From: an uncultured Prevotella sp.
GTDB lineage: Bacteria > Bacteroidota > Bacteroidia > Bacteroidales > Bacteroidaceae
Direction of reading: 5' to 3'
NCBI GenBank assembly: GCA_945614335.1
Contig: CALZAP010000027.1
Location: 1 to 9,627 of the forward strand
Length of the DNA: 9,627 nucleotides
Below, one piece after another: positions 1-5,459 of this stretch; positions within the stretch are counted from its first letter, which is position 1, and every line of letters begins with the position of its first letter. The notes under the pieces were generated by a model. That model saw only the letters and a list, made by a program, of their open reading frames with translations. It had not been told where the DNA came from and searched no databases. The position numbers were made by a program, and so were the translations under genes.

Positions 1-1231
1 GTCCGAACCATTCGTGGTGCATCATCTGCTGGGCAAAATGCTCATGCGACTTGTCGGCTAAAAGGTTATGGTGGCGAAGGACACACCAAAGGCAGAACCA
101 ATGGCTCTTCCTGGTGATGGCCTTCGCCATCTCTCCTATACTGAACCTAAGCCTTTCCATGTCTACGAGGCGACCGTTTACCGTCTTGTGGAAAACCTGG
201 TTGTAGATTGGCGTCACACACTTCTCCGGATGCTCAATTGAATGTATCTGTTGCTCAATGATAAACCATTTTGCCACTGCCGACACGAAAGGCTCATAGT
301 CCTCTTCCTCGCATCCGCCCTTGGCAATGAAAGCCTGGGCCATGGCCTCAAGATTGCCTGCATGGTTGAGAAAGACGAGCTGCAACGGTTGGGGAACAGT
401 CTCGCGGAGCTTTCGTCGGGCTTCCTTCAGTTGGCTTACCGTGAGTTCACATCCGTCGTTGTCGTATTTCAGCGTGGCGAAATACAGGTCAAGCTCTTCC
501 CTGCCCTTTGGCGAGTCGATGTATTGCTGGATGGAAGCCTCGAATATCAGTCCCGCCTCCTCGTTGCTCAGGCTCACTCCGCAAAGGTTTTCAGCCCTGC
601 TGAAGTGCATCATCAGATAGGCGGTACGCATGAAAAGCAGCAGCAGGTTCCACAATCTCTCTTCCGACGGCATTCCGGGATATTTCGTCGGCTTGTATTT
701 CATGTTCAGCAATCCCTCCATCTCTGCCACTTCTCTGCTGAAGGTCGTAAACTTGTATTCCTCGTTGTTGGCAATGCCGTCGAGCTTTGGCAGCATGCTG
801 AGTATCGTAGCTGTAGTCCTTTTCCATTTGTGTCCCTCGAAACGCCCCTCGCTCCTCACCTTCTTTATGACATTCTCCACCAAAGGCGTAATACGCTCCG
901 TGACCATCCTCTCGAGAGTAGCCGCAAATTCCATATTCTTTAGCCTTCGGCCACGTTTCAAGTCATGGTTTTGCCTCGCCATGTCCTCGTCGGCCATAAG
1001 ACACAAGCGCGACGCCTTTAGCGAAAGTGACAGTATGTCGAACGTAAGTTCCTGAGTGCCATAGTCGTCCCATGCTTCAATGAGCATGTTCCACATGGCG
1101 ATGAAAGAGTGCATCTGCCTGTCAAACATTTCATAACTGAACACCGAGGCAATGTCCTCGTAGTCAACGGAAGCCGGTTGTGTAATGAGCGGTTTTTCGT
1201 CTCCTCTACAAATGTGGTAAGCTTGTTCCAT
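1..1231 (-). CDS. Unrecognised cytoplasmic protein, 5' part only (410 codons, runs off left edge)
   Basis: An uninterrupted reading frame starts with ATG at 1231 (MEQAYHICRGDEKPL...) and has no stop down to position 2, so at least 410 residues are encoded and the C-terminus lies outside the window. An in-frame TAA sits just upstream of the ATG (1243-1241) and a near-perfect Bacteroidetes promoter lies 21 bp upstream, which fixes the start. There is no signal peptide and no clear membrane segment. The protein looks soluble and largely helical, with basic stretches (about 91-98 and 123-138) and acidic ones (about 308-312). The last visible part (about 377-410) is rich in His, Trp and Cys (WFCLWCVLRHH..., SHEHFAQQMMHHEWFG). 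I do not recognise the family and assign no function. The gene is separated from the SusCD operon by 623 bp and has its own promoter, so it is a separate transcription unit. Certainty is high that it is a gene and low on what it does. Confidence 0.85.
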   Translation of the reverse strand, partial: MEQAYHICRGDEKPLITQPASVDYEDIASVFSYEMFDRQMHSFIAMWNMLIEAWDDYGTQELTFDILSLSLKASRLCLMADEDMARQNHDLKRGRRLKNMEFAATLERMVTERITPLVENVIKKVRSEGRFEGHKWKRTTATILSMLPKLDGIANNEEYKFTTFSREVAEMEGLLNMKYKPTKYPGMPSEERLWNLLLLFMRTAYLMMHFSRAENLCGVSLSNEEAGLIFEASIQQYIDSPKGREELDLYFATLKYDNDGCELTVSQLKEARRKLRETVPQPLQLVFLNHAGNLEAMAQAFIAKGGCEEEDYEPFVSAVAKWFIIEQQIHSIEHPEKCVTPIYNQVFHKTVNGRLVDMERLRFSIGEMAKAITRKSHWFCLWCVLRHHNLLADKSHEHFAQQMMHHEWFG

Positions 1232-1239
1232 ATTTACTA

Positions 1240-1287
1240 CTTATTTTGCCGCAAAGGTACAAAAAATATCCTTTTCGGCAAAATAAG
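1240..1287. repeat. 18-bp inverted repeat over the promoter, possible operator
   Basis: The left arm at 1240-1257 (CTTATTTTGCCGCAAAGG) and the right arm at 1270-1287 (CCTTTTCGGCAAAATAAG) are reverse complements at 17 of 18 positions, around a 12-bp AT-rich spacer. The -7 box overlaps the inner part of the left arm, while the -33 box lies in the right arm. A related copy in the same orientation as the right arm is found at 1325-1342. The arrangement suggests a dimeric regulator binding site. No regulator gene is visible, unless the downstream protein controls itself. An RNA hairpin role is unlikely because most of the repeat lies upstream of the predicted start of transcription. Confidence 0.6.
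1252..1282 (-). promoter_or_regulatory. Promoter of the 1-1231 gene (Bacteroidetes -33/-7 type)
   Basis: Read on the minus strand, TACCTTTG at 1259-1252 matches the -7 consensus TAnnTTTG exactly. TTTG at 1282-1279 matches the -33 element, and exactly 19 bp separate them. Transcription would start near 1245, giving a leader of only about 15 nt before the ATG at 1231. There is no Shine-Dalgarno sequence, which is normal in this phylum. Both promoter elements lie inside the arms of an 18-bp inverted repeat, so a protein bound there would be expected to block or control initiation. Confidence 0.75.
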
Positions 1288-1289
1288 GG

Positions 1290-1306
1290 GCGTAAAAATT
1301 TGACGC
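1290..1306. promoter_or_regulatory. 17-bp near-palindrome upstream of the -33 box
   Basis: GCGTAAAAATTTGACGC is symmetrical except for one mismatched pair (positions 5 and 13) and the centre base. It lies 7 bp upstream of the -33 element, between the 18-bp inverted repeat and the third motif copy. The position suits an activator or repressor site. This is inferred from symmetry alone. Confidence 0.3.
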
Positions 1307-1324
1307 AATAAGTTATTTTTTTAC

Positions 1325-1342
1325 CCTTTGCGGCCAAATAGG
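1325..1342. repeat. Third copy of the CCTTTGCGGC motif
   Basis: CCTTTGCGGCCAAATAGG matches the reverse complement of the 1240-1257 arm at 16 of 18 positions. It runs in the same direction as the 1270-1287 arm, with starts 55 bp apart, or about five helical turns. It may be an auxiliary operator that allows looping. It contains no -7 box of its own, since TACCCTTTG on the plus strand has one base too many to fit TAnnTTTG. Confidence 0.4.
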
Positions 1343-1397
1343 TAACTTTTCAGCTAATCCTATATAAAACTCTAAGGCTCAGGGATTATGCATAACG

Positions 1398-1530
1398 TTA
1401 TAAGTTAAACAATCTGAGACTCTTCATCTTTCCAGTGACTCCAGCCTTTACCTCAACAGAATAGTGGTTTTCTTCTCTGACTGTCTTTCCATTCTGCAAG
1501 ATACTGGTCAATATTCCGTTTGAAATACAT
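1398..1530 (-). pseudogene. Remnant of an AAA/DUF4143-type ATPase gene with a large internal deletion
   Basis: From ATG at 1530 the minus strand reads MYFKRNIDQYLAEWKDSQRR followed by KPLFC and TGA (1455-1453). This N-terminus is typical of the Bacteroidetes AAA_14/DUF4143 ATPases, where the next residues normally run into the Walker A loop. Here the match stops just before the P-loop. Shifted by one frame, the DNA goes straight on as NHYSVEVKAGVTGKMKSLRL then FNL and TAA (1400-1398). That resembles the C-terminal EVKAG segment of the same family. Several hundred codons are therefore missing, and the two ends are joined out of frame. The promoter -7 box and start codon are still present, so a 25-residue peptide could be made, but the ATPase is dead. 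Family assignment is from memory of its conserved ends. The coincidence of both ends in the right order makes it convincing. Confidence 0.7.
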
Positions 1531-1561
1531 ATAACTGAGTATAAATTAATGAATTCCGCTG

Positions 1562-1569
1562 CAAAGTTA
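1562..1569 (-). promoter_or_regulatory. -7 box of the pseudogene's old promoter
   Basis: TAACTTTG on the minus strand (1569-1562) matches TAnnTTTG and is followed by GCAG. It lies 31 bp upstream of the remnant's ATG at 1530. No TTTG is present at the expected -33 distance, so the promoter may be weak or also decayed. Confidence 0.45.
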
Positions 1570-1657
1570 CTACTTTTTTGTAAAAACCGAGAGGAGAGGC
1601 TACTATCGTAACTATTTTATGATGTTTAATATTATGTTTATTTCCCCGATTTTTGGA

Positions 1658-1665
1658 TAAATTTG
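1658..1665 (+). promoter_or_regulatory. Possible plus-strand -7 box
   Basis: TAAATTTG matches TAnnTTTG on the plus strand. The -33 side is poor: only TTTA at 1637-1640, with a 17-bp gap. If active, transcription would begin near 1672 and reach the hairpin terminator at 1774-1812, giving an RNA of about 140 nt with no convincing reading frame. AT-rich DNA makes chance matches common, so confidence is low. Confidence 0.25.
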
Positions 1666-1773
1666 GCGAAAAGTTTGCAAATAATGCGTAGTTTATTGCG
1701 AATGTGAAGCGGGCAACGTCGTCGACGAGCAGACGTTTTCATGATAATAATATTGAAAGTATGAAATACGAAG

Positions 1774-1812
1774 GCCGCCGGATTCCTTACGGAGTCCGGC
1801 GGCTTTGTTTTT
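1774..1812. terminator. Strong GC-rich hairpin terminator behind the operon
   Basis: The arms 1774-1786 (GCCGCCGGATTCC) and 1791-1803 (GGAGTCCGGCGGC) form a 13-bp stem with a single G-T wobble and a TTAC loop. On the plus strand the stem is followed by TTTGTTTTT (1804-1812), a standard intrinsic terminator. On the minus strand, the direction of the operon, it comes about 50 bp after the thioredoxin stop but is followed only by CTTCGTATTTC, a weaker tail. It probably ends the five-gene operon and may also end any plus-strand transcript entering from the left. Confidence 0.75.
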
Positions 1813-1854
1813 AAAAGTGGTTGTTTGTGAATAATTATTCTTTTAGAGTAAACT

Positions 1855-2976
1855 TCAATGCTTGCCCTTTTCGAGGTCTTGTATTTGAATCATGGTGAAA
1901 TACATGTTGTCAAGCTCCATGTCGGGCAGTTGGTTGCGGAGGAATCGGGCTGCCTTCTTTTTCGTGTCGTCACTCTCGTCGGCAAACCGGTCTGCGTAGT
2001 TTTGAGTGAGATAAATTTTCTGCATATTGTCGAGCTTAGTGAAGTTGGCTGCGCAGAAGTCGATGAATGCCAGTTTGTCGCCCTTGGCATACTCCTCTAT
2101 GAAGGCATATGCAGCGTCGAAGTGCTTGTCCTTGTTATAACCCATCTTCTTCACAGTGGCTTTCACGTAGTCGTATTCAGCCTTGTCGAGCTTACGTTCG
2201 TCGCCAATCCAGCGATATATGGCATAGTCGAACACAAAGCGTGAAATACTGTCGATGTCGTGACGCATCGACTCGGGAAACTTTGAGAGGTTTTTCAGAA
2301 TGAACTGTGTCGATGCGTCGTTAGGGTTAAACGTATGTTTTCTATATACGAACATGTTTTCCGGCTTAACCCTTTCGTCGTCTGACAGTGCTTTGAAGTA
2401 GGCTTGAACGAGGCTGTCGGCCTTCTCCTTAGCGGCAATGATCTTGCTTTGGCTGCGTGTTTCCATGGCATCATCTACAATGATGGCTGCATAGGCTGAC
2501 ATGAGTTCAGCCGTGCGTTCGCCCTCGGCATAACGCTGCTTGATGCGCTCCGGCGACTTGTTTGGGTCGCTTATTCGTTCAATTTCAATAATCAGTTTCT
2601 CTTCGTCCATCATGCCAAGAAAGCGGCCTTTTTCCGTGCCGTCGGCATCGGTGATGATGAATGTGGGATAGGCCTTCACCTTGTATGTCTTTGCCAAGTC
2701 TTTTCCCTCGCCCTTTTCGGCATCTATCTTTATGCATACGAACTTGGGGTTGATGAAGTCGCCCACCTTCTTCTGCGGGAACACTTCGGTGGCCATGCGC
2801 TTGCATGGACCGCACCACTCGGTATAGAAGTCGATGAACATGAGTTTGCCTTCTGCCTTTGCTGCTGCCTTAGCCTCACTGAACGTGATGTGGCGGAAGT
2901 CGGTCTGCGCTGTTGCTGCAATGCTCAGCCATAGACCGATGAGAGAGAACAATATTTTTTTCATGTCTTTATTCAT
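1855..2976 (-). CDS. Secreted thioredoxin-family protein with long C-terminal domain
   Basis: The 373-residue protein begins MNKDMKKILFSLIGL, a type I signal peptide with likely cleavage near ATAQ (residues 21-24). A second ATG at 2964 (Met5) would give the same mature protein, so the start is not settled. Residues about 28-137 form a thioredoxin fold: strand KLMFIDFY, active site WCGPCK (W54, C55, C58), and the cis-proline in KAYPTF (P104). Both catalytic cysteines are present, so it should carry out thiol-disulfide exchange in the periplasm. Residues about 140-373 are a charged, mostly helical region that I cannot assign. Similar tails occur on other Bacteroidetes secreted thioredoxins. It is the last gene of the operon, 40 bp after the PKD-like gene, and probably co-transcribed. 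No lipobox is seen. A role in handling disulfides of the operon's own lipoproteins is an inference. Confidence 0.9.
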   Translation of the reverse strand: MNKDMKKILFSLIGLWLSIAATAQTDFRHITFSEAKAAAKAEGKLMFIDFYTEWCGPCKRMATEVFPQKKVGDFINPKFVCIKIDAEKGEGKDLAKTYKVKAYPTFIITDADGTEKGRFLGMMDEEKLIIEIERISDPNKSPERIKQRYAEGERTAELMSAYAAIIVDDAMETRSQSKIIAAKEKADSLVQAYFKALSDDERVKPENMFVYRKHTFNPNDASTQFILKNLSKFPESMRHDIDSISRFVFDYAIYRWIGDERKLDKAEYDYVKATVKKMGYNKDKHFDAAYAFIEEYAKGDKLAFIDFCAANFTKLDNMQKIYLTQNYADRFADESDDTKKKAARFLRNQLPDMELDNMYFTMIQIQDLEKGKH

Positions 2977-3016
2977 TTAATTATTATTTACTAATCTTCT
3001 ATCAAACATGTTTTGT

Positions 3017-4600
3017 TTAGTCATTAATGCTGAACACGTTCTGGAAATACCAGTCGAAGGTGCTGAAGCTGTCGTTTTGGAATCGCACGCTCTTCACACG
3101 GCCTTCACCCTCTGTGGTGAGCACCGGCTGGCCTACTGGCGCACCACCGTTGGTTTCATAGAAGCGCAGCTTGTAGTTGGCGCCGTTTTGTGTGGCCACT
3201 ACAAGGTAGTCAAACTTTTTGCTGCCGTCCGATGCAGAGTTCCAATATTGGTTGGTCACGTAGGCAATGGTTTCGTCGCTACCGATGCCTTCAAACTTCA
3301 GTTGCGATTCGGCATAGTCGTCGCCCATCACGCCGGCATACACCTTGCCCCCGTCGATGCAGTAGAGATATGACGCGCTCACGCCGTTGGTGCTGTAGGC
3401 AGTGGCGGTGGCGGCATGGCTGTCGCGCGGAAGCGGCATTCGGCTTTGCAGCGAGCAGCCGAAGAACGACGACGACACGAGGTAGAGATAGCGTGTGCCG
3501 GAGGTGTTGTCTGCCAGCACGAAAGTACCCACAGACGAGCCTGCCAGGCAGTTGTAGCCGCAGTGGAGGCAGTCGAACGAGGTGAGGTTTTGTGTTTCGT
3601 CCTCACCTGTCCAGTCGTCGTAGAGTAGTGGAGAGGCAGTCATGTTGTAGTCGAAGGCCATGAGGCTGTGCGACGTGGCATCCCAAAGAGCTCCGCCGCC
3701 GGAGTTGAGCGGGTCGGTAAAAAAGTGCTTGCTGCCGCCACACTCGCTCAGTGGCAATCCGCACTGTCCGCTTGTAGGCGAGGTGTAGTTGCTCTTTGCA
3801 ACGGCGGAATAGATGCCTGTTGAGGTTATCATGACGGTTTTGCCAAAACTCGTAAGGAAAGTGCCGTAGGGTTGCTCGTTGGCATCCATTGCGTCGAACA
3901 TGATGTTGTCGCGGTTGAATATTTCCTTGAAGTCCGACGTACGGAAGAACGAGACGTTGTGGCGGTCGGTTGTCACCATGATGGCGTTGGTGCCTTCCAT
4001 CTCGTCGTTGTCGGGATTGATGTAATACTTGTCGTAGTTTGGATAGAGCGTCAGCGGCTTGCCTTGCAGCGGAGCGCCGTTGACCTGTGTAAGCAGGTTG
4101 TCGCCCTTCTGTCCGTCAAGTGTCAGCAGGTCAACCTCGGTGTTTCCTTCGGCTGTTTCCTTCAGTATGTAGAAGGCCTGTGAGAAAAGCGTGCGCACGG
4201 TGAGCGACGTCTTGGCGTAGGCTGTGTAGCCGCTTTCCTTGTCGGCAACGGCCAGTCGCAGTTGGTAGATTCCGGGCGAGAGCTGCACATCGTAGTCGAG
4301 GTTTTTCTCGCTGCCGATGATTGTCGGCTCGATGGTGTTGCCGTTTTTGTCGGTTGAGCCGGTGTTGCTGTCGAGCAGCATCCATGTGTATGTTAGCTGC
4401 CCTTCGGGGAAGCTCGCCTTAACGTCGGGGGTTATCACAAGGTGCTCTCCCACGTATGCCGTTTTGACATAAGAGCTTTCGATGCCTTCGATGGTGGTTG
4501 CGGCGATGTTGTCGGTGGCTGAAGTGCTGTCGTCGTCGAAACAGCCTGTCAGCGTCATGGTCAAAGCCAAGGCTACGGAATATAATATTTTCTTTTTCAT
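3017..4600 (-). CDS. PKD-like family surface lipoprotein
   Basis: The ATG at 4600 is chosen because the frame extends upstream only to a TTG at 4618, while Met at 4600 gives a normal signal, MKKKILYSVALALTMTLTGC, with lipidated Cys20. The acidic residues after the cysteine (FDDDS) fit a Bacteroidetes surface-export signal. The protein has 527 residues. Residues about 45-137 resemble a PKD/Ig-like domain (LTYTWMLLDS, GIYQLRLAVAD). The rest is beta-rich and may be a propeller-like domain, which is an inference. The mature part has seven cysteines, all between residues 280 and 414 (280, 287, 344, 347, 351, 382, 414), including a CLHCGYNC cluster. The overall pattern and the position after a DUF4843 gene match the PKD-like lipoproteins found in SusCD operons. 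It probably serves as an accessory subunit or substrate-binding protein of the transporter. It starts 31 bp after the preceding stop. Confidence 0.85.
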   Translation of the reverse strand: MKKKILYSVALALTMTLTGCFDDDSTSATDNIAATTIEGIESSYVKTAYVGEHLVITPDVKASFPEGQLTYTWMLLDSNTGSTDKNGNTIEPTIIGSEKNLDYDVQLSPGIYQLRLAVADKESGYTAYAKTSLTVRTLFSQAFYILKETAEGNTEVDLLTLDGQKGDNLLTQVNGAPLQGKPLTLYPNYDKYYINPDNDEMEGTNAIMVTTDRHNVSFFRTSDFKEIFNRDNIMFDAMDANEQPYGTFLTSFGKTVMITSTGIYSAVAKSNYTSPTSGQCGLPLSECGGSKHFFTDPLNSGGGALWDATSHSLMAFDYNMTASPLLYDDWTGEDETQNLTSFDCLHCGYNCLAGSSVGTFVLADNTSGTRYLYLVSSSFFGCSLQSRMPLPRDSHAATATAYSTNGVSASYLYCIDGGKVYAGVMGDDYAESQLKFEGIGSDETIAYVTNQYWNSASDGSKKFDYLVVATQNGANYKLRFYETNGGAPVGQPVLTTEGEGRVKSVRFQNDSFSTFDWYFQNVFSIND

Positions 4601-4631
4601 ACTGATTATTTTTTTCAACTTTCAATCTCCA

Positions 4632-5447
4632 TTAAGCGTACGGGTCATAAATCTCCACTGGTGTTCCGTCGGCTTCGGTCAGCGGCTCGAGTCCTTGTGC
4701 AGCGCGCTCGGCGTTGACCTCACGAAGTCGTCTTGCCATTTTTCTCATCATGTATTCCAGATAGCTTGAGTCGCCGGTCATGAGTTTGTCGATGTATTCG
4801 TCGTCCCATTTGTCGCCCGTCTCGTTAATCAGGAACTGGTGCTTAACAAGTCCGTAGTCGCCGAAATAGTCGGCGAAGCTGACAGTCCATTTGTCCCCAT
4901 ACGGATATTGATAAGTCCACTTCGATGGTTCCGACAGCTGGTCGGAGAATGTGAGCGAACGCTCGATGTACTGGCTGTAGCCGTTGATGAAGTTTTCGTT
5001 GGGTTTGATGCGGTATTTCAGCACCACCGTTTTTTCCTTCAGGCTGGCGTCGCGCAGCATCACGATGGGCAATTTGGTGCGTGCCTTGCCTGCCGGCATG
5101 ACATAGTATTGAGCCATCTGCGGGTCGTTGAATGCCACGTAGTGCTTTCCAGCCACGGCGTTTTCCACTCCTGCGCTGTCGGCCTGTTCGAGGCTTATGG
5201 CTCGGTCTTTGTCGCTTACGAATCCCATCGACTCCACTTCCACCCAGATGGTGTCTTGAGTGCGGTCTGGGTCGCCATAGACGAACGAGTATGCCGAACG
5301 TCCCATTTCAGGCTTGTAGTCGCCTGTCTCGTCGATGTCGTAGTAGAAGTTGAGGCGGCACGTCGGCTCGCTGTACATCTCAAGGTCTTTTTCGCAGGAA
5401 GCAAGCCCTGCGGCTACGATGAATGATAGAATTATCTGTTTTTTCAT
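4632..5447 (-). CDS. DUF4843-type lipoprotein
   Basis: A 271-residue protein begins MKKQIILSFIVAAGLASC, with a lipobox and Cys18, followed by EKDLE, which suits surface export. Residues about 30-170 are beta-rich with segments typical of the DUF4843 family (RLNFYYD, DTIWVEVESMGF, AGKHYVAF, LPIVMLRD). The remainder holds aromatic-rich stretches (SKWTYQYPYGDKWTVSFADY) and a charged helix at about 225-250. The family's molecular function is not known to me. Its members regularly follow SusD genes, which places this one as an accessory outer-membrane lipoprotein of the transporter. The ATG at 5447 lies 12 bp after the SusD stop, so expression is probably coupled. Family assignment rests on motif pattern and gene order. 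Confidence 0.82.
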   Translation of the reverse strand: MKKQIILSFIVAAGLASCEKDLEMYSEPTCRLNFYYDIDETGDYKPEMGRSAYSFVYGDPDRTQDTIWVEVESMGFVSDKDRAISLEQADSAGVENAVAGKHYVAFNDPQMAQYYVMPAGKARTKLPIVMLRDASLKEKTVVLKYRIKPNENFINGYSQYIERSLTFSDQLSEPSKWTYQYPYGDKWTVSFADYFGDYGLVKHQFLINETGDKWDDEYIDKLMTGDSSYLEYMMRKMARRLREVNAERAAQGLEPLTEADGTPVEIYDPYA

Positions 5448-5459
5448 GTGAATAATCTT

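Larger units (their letters stand above)
1232..1854. other. Intergenic region between the operon and the left-hand gene
   Basis: These 623 bp are much richer in A and T than the genes on either side. They contain, from right to left, the GC-rich hairpin, a small palindrome TCGTCGACGA at 1719-1728, a possible plus-strand promoter, the ATPase remnant with its old -7 box, and the operator/promoter region of the left-hand gene. I see no intact coding region, tRNA or CRISPR repeat. The stretch at about 1600-1650 and that at about 1343-1397 show nothing I can assign. Confidence 0.7.

Noticed and set aside
342..409. CRISPR array, tRNA, rRNA or insertion-sequence ends anywhere in the window
   Set aside because: I looked for regularly spaced repeats, transposase-like frames and tRNA-like folds on both strands and saw none. 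The 18-bp repeats at 1240-1342 are too few and irregular for a CRISPR array and no transposase lies beside them.
242..943. A 233-codon open frame on the plus strand
   Set aside because: It is exactly antisense, codon for codon, to the longer minus-strand gene at 1-1231, which has a start, a promoter and plausible protein composition. Its translation resembles no protein.
1829..1844. GAATAATTATTC palindrome followed by TTTT
   Set aside because: An all but GC-free 12-bp palindrome would be a very weak hairpin and is likely to occur by chance in this AT-rich stretch. The nearby GC-rich hairpin is a far better terminator.
3004..3013. AAACATGTTT palindrome between the PKD-like and thioredoxin genes
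   Set aside because: It is too short and AT-rich to act as a terminator, and nothing else suggests a break in the operon at this 40-bp gap.
4601..4618. Upstream start of the PKD-like protein at 4618
   Set aside because: The codon there is TTG, not ATG, and using it would add six residues before an otherwise standard lipoprotein signal. The ATG at 4600 is preferred.
4839..5426. A 195-codon open frame on the plus strand opposite the DUF4843 gene
   Set aside because: It is codon-aligned antisense to a well-supported lipoprotein gene, with no promoter and a composition typical of a shadow frame.
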